Assembly (NCBI RefSeq): GCF_004698125.1
Contig: NZ_SRHV01000005.1
Span: 62,001-126,000 of the forward strand
Reading direction: 5' to 3'
Source: Halosimplex halophilum
Lineage (GTDB): Archaea; Halobacteriota; Halobacteria; Halobacteriales; Haloarculaceae
DNA length: 64,000 bases
Made by a program: the position numbers and the translations under genes. Within the stretch, counting starts at the first letter, position 1; each line of letters starts with the position of its first letter. Positions 1 through 7,944 of this stretch are shown here, in pieces. The notes beneath the pieces are model-generated. The model had not been told where the DNA came from and ran no database searches. It saw only the letters and a program-made list of their open reading frames with translations.

Positions 1-428
1 CCGTTCTCCAGGGCGTCCTCGCCGAGGTAGGCGCCCCACGGCCAGGCGCCGATGGCGACCCGCGTCGGGCAGTCGCCGGGGCTCACGCCCAGCGAGTTGT
101 AGCCGTAGAAGGCGATCGGCCGGATGTAACACGATTCGAGGTCCTCGCGGCGGATCAGTTCGAGGGTGGCCTCGGTGAGCTCCTCGCGGTCGAAGGGGAT
201 CTCCAGGTCGTAGGGCTTGCCCGAGTCGTAGAACCGCTCCAGGTGTTCCTCCCAGCGGAAGATGGCGGGGCCGTCGACCGTGTCGTAACAGCGGACGCCC
301 TCGAAGACCCCCGAGCCGTAGTGCAGCCCGTGGGTGAGGACGTGGATCTGTGCGTCGTCGAAGTCGACGAACTCGCCGTCCATCCAGAGTTCGTCGACGC
401 CCTGGAACATCTCGGGGCGTTCGCTCAT
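1..428 (-). CDS. ilvE: Branched-chain amino acid aminotransferase (partial, N-terminal part)
   Basis: PLP-dependent (class IV) transamination of leucine, isoleucine and valine with 2-oxoglutarate, in the cytoplasm. The 142 N-terminal residues are visible and the 3-prime end lies outside the window. Family hallmarks are the fold-type IV stretch THGLHYGSGVFEGVR (about residues 32-46) and YIRPIAFYGYNSLGV (about residues 98-112). The PLP-binding lysine is beyond the window edge. The start is the first ATG after a purine-rich GGGAGGT (437-443 on the minus strand) and about 35 nt after a TATA-like CGTATAAA. D-amino-acid aminotransferase or aminodeoxychorismate lyase share the fold, but the motifs fit IlvE best. 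Confidence 0.93.
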   Translation of the reverse strand, partial: MSERPEMFQGVDELWMDGEFVDFDDAQIHVLTHGLHYGSGVFEGVRCYDTVDGPAIFRWEEHLERFYDSGKPYDLEIPFDREELTEATLELIRREDLESCYIRPIAFYGYNSLGVSPGDCPTRVAIGAWPWGAYLGEDALEN

Positions 429-776
429 GGGTCGTACCTCCCGGTGAGGGTCCCCGTCGGTTTATACGTTGTCGGTCCGCCGGCGCCGTCGCCGTCCGCC
501 GACCGTTGGGCGTCCATGATCTCCGGTTCCCGCCCCGCTGTAAAGAGTGTTGACGGTCGCGTGCCACCGGGTAACACAAACAGCCGCCGGAGTTACGGGA
601 GGGCTTTTCCCTGAGTGCGTCGAGTCTCCGCGGACGATGACCCTCCAACGGTCCCCGAACGCCGCGAGCGGAACGGGACGAACCCGCGTCCCGTGCCCGT
701 CGCCCGCACGTACGCCTGCTGTGCCGACGCCCCCGACGACGCCCTCCGCCACGGCACCGCCCCGGGAGGCCCCGGC
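429..776. other. Intergenic region between divergent genes
   Basis: 348 bases between ilvE (minus) and the small membrane protein gene (plus). Apart from the ilvE TATA box near 465 I see no gene, tRNA or strong repeat. An open frame beginning with GTG at 615 runs into the downstream gene, but its extra residues are low-complexity and lack family character, so they are treated as untranslated. Confidence 0.5.
460..470 (-). promoter_or_regulatory. TATA box for ilvE
   Basis: Minus-strand reading AACGTATAAA lies about 35 nt before the ilvE ATG at 428. Transcription would start near 439, giving a leader of about 10 nt that contains GGGAGGT. This is a visual match only. Confidence 0.45.
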
Positions 777-1262
777 ATGAGCGACGACTCGGGGCTGTCG
801 ATCAACGGGCCGGAGTCGCTGCGCGGGGCGCTGCTCATGGTGCTTGTCGGCCTCGCGATCGCCGGCTACGGCGGCTACGACTACGTCCAGCAGTCCGACG
901 CGGTGCGCGACGCCGTCGAAGTGAACGCCACGGTCGAGGCGGTCGGCGTCGAGACCGTCTCGGCGAGGCGCGGCGTCGACCACAAGCCGACGGTCCGGTT
1001 CAGCTACGAGTACGACGGGCGGACCTACGAGAGTACCAGCGTCTTCCCCGCGACGATCTCGCCGAACTACGACACGGAGTCGGCCGCCAGGTCCGTCGTC
1101 GCCGAGTACGAGGTCGGCGAGACGGTCACCGCCTACGTCGTGCCCGACCGGCCGGGCGACGCGTTCCTGAAGAACAAGACGACGAACACGCCGCTGCTGG
1201 CCGCCGGGTTCGGGGTCGTCTTCGTCCTCGCCGGCGGGTGGTTCGCGCTGAAACGGCTGTGA
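777..1262 (+). CDS. DUF3592-like membrane protein
   Basis: 161 residues of unknown function with the layout of DUF3592 proteins. One membrane segment lies near residues 20-38 (LLMVLVGLAIAGYGGYDYV). A beta-rich extracytoplasmic domain follows, containing VRFSYEYDGRTYESTSVF and EYEVGETVTAYVVPDRPG. A second membrane segment lies near residues 138-156. The VRFSYEYDG...G...V.A.V.P.P pattern is what identifies the family. The ATG at 777 is chosen because upstream codons have no homologous character. It faces away from ilvE and is followed by a separately promoted oxidoreductase. The role is unknown; the domain is found in many bacteria and haloarchaea. Confidence 0.7.
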   Translation: MSDDSGLSINGPESLRGALLMVLVGLAIAGYGGYDYVQQSDAVRDAVEVNATVEAVGVETVSARRGVDHKPTVRFSYEYDGRTYESTSVFPATISPNYDTESAARSVVAEYEVGETVTAYVVPDRPGDAFLKNKTTNTPLLAAGFGVVFVLAGGWFALKRL

Positions 1263-1445
1263 CCGCAGTGACGGTCGGACCGCCGGAGCGCTGGACCGAC
1301 CCCGGCGTGGGCGGGTGTCCGCCGCGGGCCGGCGGCGCCGGTCGTGCGAACGGACCGCGCCGGGTGTGGTGGCGGCTTCGACGGCGAAGCCGCGGGAGAG
1401 CCGGCCGCCGGGGGCGTTAACTCGGTCCGGGCCGAACGCCACGCC

Positions 1446-2453
1446 ATGACAGGCGGAGCCGACGACGACTCGGTGCTCGGCGAGGGGCACGTCGCGCTCG
1501 TGACGGGGTCGACGAGCGGCATCGGCGCGGAGACGGCGCGCAACCTCGCCGCGACCGGGGCGACGGTCCTCGTCCACGGCCGCGACCGCGCGGCGGGCGA
1601 GGCGCTGGTCGCCGACCTCCCCGGCGGGGGCCACGCCGTCTACGCGGCGGACTACACCGACTTCGACGAGGTACGCGAACTCGCCGACGCCGTGCTGACC
1701 GACTTCGACCGGCTGGACTGTCTGGTCAACAACGCCGGCACCTGGCAGGGCGAGCGCCGCCTCGTCGACGTGCCGGGGAGCGACGAGGGGGTCGAGATGA
1801 CCGTCGCCGTCAACCACCTCGCCACCTTCCTGCTGACGAACCTGCTGGCGGACCGCCTCGCTGCGACGGGCGAGCGGCGGGCGGCGGAGCGAGGCGGTCG
1901 CGGAGAGCGAGACGCGGGAGCGGCCGACTCGGCCGTCGATCCGGCCCGCGTCGTGACGGTGTCCTCGGACCTGCACCGGCGGGCGGAGCCGGACCTCGAC
2001 GCTGCGACCGGCGACGGGGGACCGAGCGGCGTCGCGGCCTACGGGTTCTCGAAGCTCGCGAACGTCCTGTTCACCTACGAACTCGCCCGGCGGCTCCCGG
2101 CGGGCGTGACGGCGAACTGCTGTCACCCGGGCGTGTCGCCGTCGACCGACCTGTCGCGCGACGGGTCGTCGCTCGCCGGGCTCGGCTGGAAGCTCTTCGG
2201 CGTCGTCGGGCGGCTGACCGGAACCGTCGACACCGCCGCCGAGTCCGCCGAGACGCAGACGTACCTCGCCACCGCCCCGGACGTGACCGGCGTCTCCGGC
2301 GAGTACTTCGACGACTGCGAGGCCGTCCGGTCTGCCGAGGCGACCTACGACCGCGACGCCCAGCGGACCCTCTGGCGGGCGAGCGTCGAGTGGCTCGACC
2401 TGGACGACGGCGAGGTCGTCGGCGCCGACGGCGAGCGGGCGCCGGAGGCGTAG
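1446..2453 (+). CDS. Short-chain dehydrogenase/reductase (SDR family)
   Basis: 335-residue NAD(P)-dependent oxidoreductase with the classical SDR fold. The cofactor motif TGSTSGIG is at residues 20-27, NNAG at 95-98, the catalytic serine at 173-174 and the YGFSK pair Tyr199/Lys203. It resembles retinol-dehydrogenase/WW-domain-oxidoreductase-like SDRs, which are longer than the usual 250 residues. A low-complexity Arg/Gly-rich stretch near residues 140-165 is an insertion. The substrate cannot be read from sequence. It is convergent with the PhzF gene 27 bases downstream. An open frame continues upstream to 1344, but the ATG at 1446 gives the correct SDR N-terminus. Confidence 0.88.
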   Translation: MTGGADDDSVLGEGHVALVTGSTSGIGAETARNLAATGATVLVHGRDRAAGEALVADLPGGGHAVYAADYTDFDEVRELADAVLTDFDRLDCLVNNAGTWQGERRLVDVPGSDEGVEMTVAVNHLATFLLTNLLADRLAATGERRAAERGGRGERDAGAADSAVDPARVVTVSSDLHRRAEPDLDAATGDGGPSGVAAYGFSKLANVLFTYELARRLPAGVTANCCHPGVSPSTDLSRDGSSLAGLGWKLFGVVGRLTGTVDTAAESAETQTYLATAPDVTGVSGEYFDDCEAVRSAEATYDRDAQRTLWRASVEWLDLDDGEVVGADGERAPEA

Positions 2454-2480
2454 GTTCGCGGCGGGAGCGGAGCCAGGGGG

Positions 2481-3392
2481 TCAGACCAGGTTGCCCCGGG
2501 CGACCGGCCGGACCGCGCCGCCGACCTCGACGACGATGTCGCCGCCGTCGGCGCTCTCGCGGGCGCGGAGGTCGAGCAGCGACGGCCGCCCCATCTCGTA
2601 GCCCTGTTCGACGCGCACGTCGACGGGGTCGGTGCCGAGGTAGGCGTGCCGGTGGAGATACGCTGCGAGGCAGCCGTTCGACGAGCCCGTCGCGGGGTCC
2701 TCGGGGACGCCGTAGTAGGGCGCGAACACCCGGACGGCGAGGTCGGTGTCGTCGCGCCGCGAGTCGGGGCAGACGGCGAGGACGTTCTTCGCCTCGCGGT
2801 CGCCGGTGACGGCGTCGTAGGCGGCCCGGTCCACGTCGATCGACTCCAGCGCGGCCCGGTCGACGAGGGGGACGACGACCGTGGGCAGCCCCGTCGAGAC
2901 GACCTGGGCCGGGTACTCGCGGTCGAGGTCGGCCGCGTCCAGTCCGAGGACGGCCGCGACCTCCTCGTGAGCGAGTCGGTCGCCGAACTCGGGCGGCTGC
3001 TGGGTCATCCACAGCGTCTCGCGGCCGTCGCGCTCGCGGACCTCGACGGGCACTCTGCCCACGTCCAGGTCGAGGACCACCTCGTCGGGCCGGCCGTCGG
3101 CGAGGTGCTCGCGGATGGCGTGGGCGGTCCCGAGCGTGGGGTGGCCGGCGAAGGGGATCTCCGCCTCCGGCGTGAAGATGCGGACCGGCCACGTGTCGGG
3201 GTCGCCGTCGCCGGACGACGGGCCGGCCGCGGCGTCCGTCTCGACGTAGGTCGTCTCGGAGAAGTCGATCTCGGCGGCGAATCGCTGCATCTCGTCGTCG
3301 CTCAGGTCGGCGGCGTCGGTGACGACCGCGAGCTGGTTGCCGGCGTAGCGCTCGCGGGCGAACACGTCGACGAGGTGGAGGGGCTGGCGCAT
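2481..3392 (-). CDS. PhzF family isomerase/epimerase-like protein
   Basis: 303 residues, the usual PhzF length. These cytoplasmic enzymes have two diaminopimelate-epimerase-like halves and often catalyse isomerisation; most family members have no known substrate. Seen here: the N-terminal motif YAGNQLAVV (family PF.GNPLAVV), SETTYVE with the conserved catalytic glutamate at about residue 46, GHPTLGTAH, and DPATGSSNGCLAAYL in the C-terminal half. The start at 3392 (MRQPLHLVDVFA) matches the family N-terminus. It lies downstream of a methyltransferase gene on the same strand with a 77-base gap. No phenazine genes are nearby, so no phenazine role is implied. Confidence 0.88.
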   Translation of the reverse strand: MRQPLHLVDVFARERYAGNQLAVVTDAADLSDDEMQRFAAEIDFSETTYVETDAAAGPSSGDGDPDTWPVRIFTPEAEIPFAGHPTLGTAHAIREHLADGRPDEVVLDLDVGRVPVEVRERDGRETLWMTQQPPEFGDRLAHEEVAAVLGLDAADLDREYPAQVVSTGLPTVVVPLVDRAALESIDVDRAAYDAVTGDREAKNVLAVCPDSRRDDTDLAVRVFAPYYGVPEDPATGSSNGCLAAYLHRHAYLGTDPVDVRVEQGYEMGRPSLLDLRARESADGGDIVVEVGGAVRPVARGNLV

Positions 3393-3469
3393 GGCTCGCC
3401 CGACGTTCTCGTCGGCGACCGAAAGCCGTTTTCCCGGTGTGCGAGTGGTCCCCACGGTCCAGCACCGCC

Positions 3470-4330
3470 TCAGCCGCCGTCGGTGGGTTTCAGGAACCGC
3501 AGACAGAGGAAGTTGGGCGGTCCGTCGACGAACGGCTCGATGCGGTCGGGCTCTCGCTCCGCGAAGGCGTCGGTGACGCCCGGTTCGCGGACCCGCTCGA
3601 CGAGCAGGCCGGCGTCGGTGGCAGGTTCGAACACCGCCTGCAGCGGGCGGCGGTAGAACGGGACGACGAACGGCTCCTCGTCGCCCCAGTCGCGGTCGGC
3701 GCGTTCGACCTGTCCGTAGGTCGCGCCGTCGGCGAGGACGTGCTCGCGCGCGCCGTACTCGGCGTCGACGTAGTCGCGGACGGGGTGGCTCGTCGAGACC
3801 ACGACGCGCCCGCCGGGGCGGAGGACGCGGGCGAACGCCCCGAAGACCGACGGCCAGTCCTCGACGTGCTCCAGCGCGAGCTGACACAGGACCAGGTCGA
3901 AGCTCCCGTCGTCGAGGAAGGGCAGCCCCGCGGTGAGGTCGGCCTCGTGGACCGGTATTTCGGTGTCGGGGTCGCCGAACCGTTCGCGCGCCCGGGCGAC
4001 CATCTCGGGGCTGGCGTCGACGCCGACGGCGTCGGCGCCCGCCGCGACCAGCCGCTCGGTGTAGAACCCGTCGCCGCAGGCAGCGTCGAGGACGCGCCGC
4101 CCGTCGAGCGACGGCAGCAGCTCCCGGACTACCGGCCACTCGTAGTGCTCGCGGATCGCCGCGCCCGTGATGTCCTCGTACCCCGGCGCGAGGTCGTCGT
4201 AGGTGTCCCGCGCCGGCGGGCCGTCGGGCGGCCGGTCGGCGTTCCCGTTCCGTTCGTCCCCGCGGTTCCGGTCGTCTACCCGCTCCTCGCCGGCCGGTTC
4301 CTCCCCGGAGCTCGCGTCGTCGTCCGCCAT
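3470..4330 (-). CDS. Class I SAM-dependent methyltransferase
   Basis: 286 residues. Residues 1-40 are a disordered acidic extension, followed by DTYDDLAPGYEDITG and the SAM-binding motif I VLDAACGDGFYTE (about residues 80-92). VGVDASPEMV is motif II; DLVLCQLALEHVEDW and LRPGGRVVVSTSHP are the later motifs of UbiE/Methyltransf_11 proteins. The C-terminal part (YRRPLQAVFEP) resembles small-molecule methyltransferases of unknown substrate. A minus-strand TATA-like AAAGTATATC at 4357-4366 sits about 30 nt before the ATG. It may be co-transcribed with the PhzF gene. Confidence 0.87.
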   Translation of the reverse strand: MADDDASSGEEPAGEERVDDRNRGDERNGNADRPPDGPPARDTYDDLAPGYEDITGAAIREHYEWPVVRELLPSLDGRRVLDAACGDGFYTERLVAAGADAVGVDASPEMVARARERFGDPDTEIPVHEADLTAGLPFLDDGSFDLVLCQLALEHVEDWPSVFGAFARVLRPGGRVVVSTSHPVRDYVDAEYGAREHVLADGATYGQVERADRDWGDEEPFVVPFYRRPLQAVFEPATDAGLLVERVREPGVTDAFAEREPDRIEPFVDGPPNFLCLRFLKPTDGG

Positions 4331-4356
4331 CGTGTCAGCGAATCGTCTCTCGGACT

Positions 4357-4366
4357 GATATACTTT
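4357..4366 (-). promoter_or_regulatory. TATA box for the methyltransferase gene
   Basis: AAAGTATATC on the minus strand, centred about 31 nt upstream of the ATG at 4330. The predicted leader is short. It was identified by eye from the haloarchaeal TTTAWA-like consensus and spacing. Confidence 0.45.
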
Positions 4367-4402
4367 CTCGGGGGATCGGGGCCGTCCCGGGGAGTCGGCG
4401 GG

Positions 4403-6253
4403 CTACTCCGCCAGTTCGTCGCCGCGGGTGACGCCGGTGAACTCGAAGCGGGCGCCGCCGGCCTCGCTCTCGGTCGCCCGCACGTCCCAGCCGTGGGCGT
4501 CGGCGATCTCGGCGACGATCGGGAGGCCGAAGCCGGTGCCGCCCTCCTCGCCCGTCACGCCGCGCTCGAACAGCCGGTCGCGCACGTCCTCGGGGATTCC
4601 GGCCCCGTCGTCTTCGACGTAGAACCCGGGATCGCTCTCCGGGAGCGTCCCGACGCGGACGGTCACGTCGTCGCCGCCGTGTTCCACGGCGTTGCGGAAG
4701 CAGTTCTCGAACAGGCGCCCCAGCCGGTCGGCGTCGCCCCGGACCGAGTACGCCCAGTCGGTCGCCAGCGTCGCCCCGGCGGTGTCGACGGCCTCCCAGG
4801 CGGCCTCGGCCTGGTCGCGGCCGGTGATCCACTCCAGTTCGTCGATGTGGCTGCCCTCGCGGGCGTAGGTGAGCACCTCGTCGACGATGGCCTCGATGCG
4901 GTCGTGCATCGCCGCGACCTCCTCCAGTTCGGACTCGTCGCCCGTCCGCCAGTACAGATCCAGCCGGCTCTTGGCGACGTTCAGCGGGTTGCGCAGGTCG
5001 TGGCTGAGGATGCCGGCGAACTCCTCCAGCCGCTCGTTCTGGCGGTCGAGCTCGCGCTCGCGGCGCTTCTGTTCGGTCACGTCGACGGTGACGCCGACGA
5101 TCCCCCGGGCGCGGCCCTCGTCGTCGTACCACGGCGCCTTGGTCGTCTGGAAGAAGAGATCCTGGCCGTTGGGCGGCTGGGCGTGCTCGATCCGGTCGCG
5201 GATCGGCTCGCCGCTCTCGATCACCTCGCGGTCGTCGGCGACCGCCTCGGCGGCGTTGTCCGCCTCGTAGAGGTCGAAGTCGGTCTTGCCCACCACGTCC
5301 TCCGGGGAGTGGAGGATCTTCCCCTCCGGCGACTCGATGAACGGCTCGACCACGTCCTCGCTGACGAGGACGTGGCGGCTCTCGGTGTCCTTGAAGTACA
5401 CCGACATCGGGACGTGTTCGACCAGCGAGCGCAGCATCGCGGCCTCGTCGCCGCCGAGCGGGTCGGCCCGCCGCCCGGACGGCTCGGACCCGGGCACGTC
5501 CGCGACGAGGTAGCCCGTCCCGGCCCGGTCGTCGACGAACAGGTCGACCTCGGTCTTGAACGCGGTCCCGTCGGCGCCGGTGCAGTGCCACTCGCGGCTC
5601 TCGTAGTTGCCGCCGCGGGCGCGCTCGACCATCGTCTCGACCGGGTCGGCGTCGGGGTCGATCCACTCCAGGTGTTCCTCGCCGTCGGCGCCCCGGCCCT
5701 GCCCGCGCAGCTCCCCGGTGATGTCCGTCACGAGCAGGTCCCGGACGGTCGCGTCGGCGAGATCCGCCGGCTCCCACTCCCACCGGTCGTAGAACCGCTC
5801 GTTGGCGTCCCGGAGCGCGAGCGTCTCCGGGTCGAAGGCGACGACCGCCTCGTCGGCGAAGTCGGCCAGCCGCCACGCGGTCGTCGCCGATGGGTCGTCG
5901 GCGAGCCGCTCGACCTCGACCGGCAGCACCGTCCCGAGGTCCGCGTCCGGGTGGACCCGGGCGGCGCGGGCGTCGCCGGCCACCCGCTCGACGGCCGCCC
6001 GCGCCAGCCCCCCGGCGACCACGACGACCCCCACCGTGCGGTCGATCTCTCTGATCCGCTCGTAGTCCGCCGCGCTCGCGCAGACGAGACAGTCGGGTTC
6101 GATGTCCCCCCGGTCGCCGCCGAGGCCGTCGATACCCCCCTGTTCGACGACCGCGACGGCACCGTCCCCCGACAGCGCCGCCGCGAGCCGCTCGCGGTCG
6201 CCGCGGTCGCCGACGACCGCGACGCCGACTGGGTCGTCCCGTGTCCCCTGCAT
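4403..6253 (-). CDS. PAS-domain sensor histidine kinase
   Basis: 616-residue soluble sensor kinase with no membrane segment. Residues 1-120 look like a degenerate receiver-like domain (VGVAVVGDRGDRERLAAAL). A PAS domain follows (DEAVVAFDPETLALRDANERF), then a second PAS (HVPMSVYFKDTESRHVLVS) ending in the PAC-type VGVTVDVTEQKRRE. The HisKA H-box is EFAGILSHDLRNPLNVAKS. The HATPase has an N-box ENCFRNAVEHGG, a G1 box DDGAGIPEDVRDRLF and a G2 box GTGFGLPIV. It autophosphorylates the H-box histidine and should pass phosphate to a separate receiver. No regulator is adjacent; the nearest lone receiver is at 10993-11415. The start at 6253 is preceded by a minus-strand TATA-like GGAAGTATTTC at 6279-6289. 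Confidence 0.92.
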   Translation of the reverse strand: MQGTRDDPVGVAVVGDRGDRERLAAALSGDGAVAVVEQGGIDGLGGDRGDIEPDCLVCASAADYERIREIDRTVGVVVVAGGLARAAVERVAGDARAARVHPDADLGTVLPVEVERLADDPSATTAWRLADFADEAVVAFDPETLALRDANERFYDRWEWEPADLADATVRDLLVTDITGELRGQGRGADGEEHLEWIDPDADPVETMVERARGGNYESREWHCTGADGTAFKTEVDLFVDDRAGTGYLVADVPGSEPSGRRADPLGGDEAAMLRSLVEHVPMSVYFKDTESRHVLVSEDVVEPFIESPEGKILHSPEDVVGKTDFDLYEADNAAEAVADDREVIESGEPIRDRIEHAQPPNGQDLFFQTTKAPWYDDEGRARGIVGVTVDVTEQKRRERELDRQNERLEEFAGILSHDLRNPLNVAKSRLDLYWRTGDESELEEVAAMHDRIEAIVDEVLTYAREGSHIDELEWITGRDQAEAAWEAVDTAGATLATDWAYSVRGDADRLGRLFENCFRNAVEHGGDDVTVRVGTLPESDPGFYVEDDGAGIPEDVRDRLFERGVTGEEGGTGFGLPIVAEIADAHGWDVRATESEAGGARFEFTGVTRGDELAE

Positions 6254-6439
6254 CGGCCCCGTCTTCGCTCGGCCCTGTGAAATACTTCCCGACAGTACAT
6301 TCCCCGGTGAAATGTGGATATTCCCACAGACGTACCGGAGATCCCACCGACGCCACCGGACCGCAACGGCGTCCGCCGGCCGCACAGAGGGACCGTACCC
6401 CGGAGACCAGCCGGGTCCGCCGTCGCCCGGATCGAACCG

Positions 6440-6449
6440 CCTATATTCC
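6440..6449 (+). promoter_or_regulatory. TATA box for the RHH-transporter operon
   Basis: CCTATATTCC is centred about 28 nt before the ATG at 6473, the spacing expected for an almost leaderless haloarchaeal transcript. Confidence 0.45.
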
Positions 6450-6472
6450 TCGGCGAGCGCCTGAGTAATATC

Positions 6473-6649
6473 ATGCCGAAGATCAGCGTGGAGGTGCCCC
6501 AGGAGTTGCTGGACGACCTCGACGAACACGTGGGGGAGGACGGGAAGTTCGTCAACCGCAGCGAGGCGATCCGCGCGTCGATGCGCAAGACGCTCGATGT
6601 GCTCGACGACATCGACGCCCGGCAGGGCCGCATGGAGGAGGAGCGATGA
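6473..6649 (+). CDS. Ribbon-helix-helix (CopG-type) DNA-binding protein
   Basis: 58 residues, the size of a minimal RHH repressor. The beta strand MPKISVEVPQELLDDLDEHV and the following helices with FVNRSEAIRASMR are diagnostic: such proteins dimerise and insert the paired strand into the DNA major groove. The ATGA overlap with the next gene (6646) shows translational coupling to a YhhQ-type transporter, so it probably regulates that operon. A TATA-like CCTATATTCC about 28 nt upstream suggests a leaderless start. No toxin gene is adjacent, which argues against an antitoxin role. Confidence 0.88.
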   Translation: MPKISVEVPQELLDDLDEHVGEDGKFVNRSEAIRASMRKTLDVLDDIDARQGRMEEER

Positions 6650-7356
6650 GCGAGTCCCGCCCCGCGCTCTCGCCGGTGCAGGTCGGGCTCGTCGGCCTGT
6701 TCGTCACCGCCATCGTCACCGCGCAGCTGACCGCCTCGAAGCTGCTGATGTTTCAGCTGCCCGTCGAGCTGCCGCTGGCCGGCGGCGCGCTCGTGTTGCC
6801 GGGCGCGGCGCTGGCCTACGCGCTGACCTTCTTCGCGTCGGACTGCTACTCGGAGCTGTACGGCCGCGAGGCCGCCACCGTCGTCGTCAACGTCGGCTTC
6901 CTGATGAACCTCGTCATGCTCGTGCTCGTCTGGAGCACCATCGAGGCGCCGGCCCTGCCCCAGACCGAGCCCGGCCAGATCGACCTGACGGCGTTCCGGA
7001 ACGTGCTCGGCTCCGGCACCGCCATCGTCGTCGGCAGCCTCTCGGCGTACGTCGTCAGCCAGAACTGGGACGTGTTCGCCTTCCACTGGATCCGCGAGGC
7101 CACCGACGGCGACCACCTCTGGCTCCGCAACATCGGCTCGACCGCCACCAGCCAGCTCGTCGATACGGTCATCTTCATCCTGGTCGGCTTCGTCCTCCTC
7201 GGCTCGACCTCCCTGTCCGGCGCCGTCGCCCTCATCGCCGGCCAGTACCTCTTCAAACTGTTCGTCGCCGTCGCCGACACCCCCTTCGTCTACGCCGTCG
7301 TCGGCGCCGTCCGCTCCCGCGAATCGGCCTCCGCGACCGCCTACTCCCCCGAGTGA
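6646..7356 (+). CDS. Queuosine/archaeosine precursor transporter, YhhQ (VUT) family
   Basis: 236-residue integral membrane protein with about six hydrophobic segments. Family features are QLTASKLLMFQL in the first helix, FASDCYSELYGREAA after the second, and DTVIFILVGF plus QYLFKLFVAVADTPFVY near the end. YhhQ-type proteins import 7-cyano-7-deazaguanine (preQ0) or related bases. In archaea that base feeds archaeosine at tRNA position 15, so this gene probably salvages preQ0; the assignment is by family, not shown here. It overlaps the upstream RHH regulator by four bases. A large structured repeat begins 76 bases after the stop. Confidence 0.9.
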   Translation: MSESRPALSPVQVGLVGLFVTAIVTAQLTASKLLMFQLPVELPLAGGALVLPGAALAYALTFFASDCYSELYGREAATVVVNVGFLMNLVMLVLVWSTIEAPALPQTEPGQIDLTAFRNVLGSGTAIVVGSLSAYVVSQNWDVFAFHWIREATDGDHLWLRNIGSTATSQLVDTVIFILVGFVLLGSTSLSGAVALIAGQYLFKLFVAVADTPFVYAVVGAVRSRESASATAYSPE

Positions 7357-7431
7357 GGGCGCGTGTTCGATCCTGTTCTGTCCGCTTCTGGTTCTGTGGC
7401 GTGAGTGGCGTGACCGTTGGACCCAGCAGGC

Positions 7432-7890
7432 GCTGAACGCCCTCGGCGCGCTCGCGGTCGCTGTCTCCGAAAATCGAAGATTTTCGGGATGACGAGAGCG
7501 CTCCGCTCTCTCGAACCAAGCGACATATCCGCGCTCTCCGCACGGCCCGCTCACGGTACAGCCGTTCGCTTCGAGGCGCTGCGCGCCTCGCACCGCGCGG
7601 ATAGGGGTCGCTCAGACGACTCCCGGCGCGAGCGCACCTCGCCCGTTCAGTCCACCAGGGACCGCCCCGCACAGCACCGCAGGGGGCCTCACACCTCCCC
7701 AGCCTCTTGCGCTGTCTGCGGGCGACCCGAGCGTCGCCCGCATGGCCCGAGGGACCGCCGGTCCCTCGCTGCTCGCAGGCTGCGGTGCTCATCCACCGTC
7801 AGAGCAAGCGCTGACGAGCCTTCGCTCGCAGGCTCGCGAAGCCCTCGCGCGATGCTGTCGCGAGTCTCGTCTCGCGACAGCGCGCGCCGG
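7432..7890 (+). repeat. Nested-hairpin intergenic element, family 1, copy A
   Basis: Non-coding structured repeat between the convergent transporter and dephospho-CoA kinase genes. The outer arms are CTGAACG (7433-7439) and CGTTCAG (7644-7650), next to GCGCGCTCGCG and a partly matching partner. The inner arms AGCGAC (7519-7524) and GTCGCT (7607-7612) enclose ATCCGCGC/GCGCGGAT. Extra palindromic modules with 3-nt loops are inserted: CCGAAAATC-GAA-GATTTTCGG at 7467-7487, GAGAGCG-CTC-CGCTCTC, CGAGGCGC-TGC-GCGCCTCG and GAGGGACC-GCC-GGTCCCTC. The tail ends in CAGCGCGCGCC like the other copies. The outer stem carries an A:T to C:G change relative to copies B and D with pairing retained. Confidence 0.8.
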
Positions 7891-7944
7891 TTCGGTTGTC
7901 GCATCGCTACGAGCGGGAGAGAGGATGCCGAGAGAGACGGACGG

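Noticed and set aside
3437-6280. A 947-codon open frame antisense to the methyltransferase and histidine kinase
   Set aside because: No recognisable domain, and composition reflects the third-position GC bias of the genes on the other strand.
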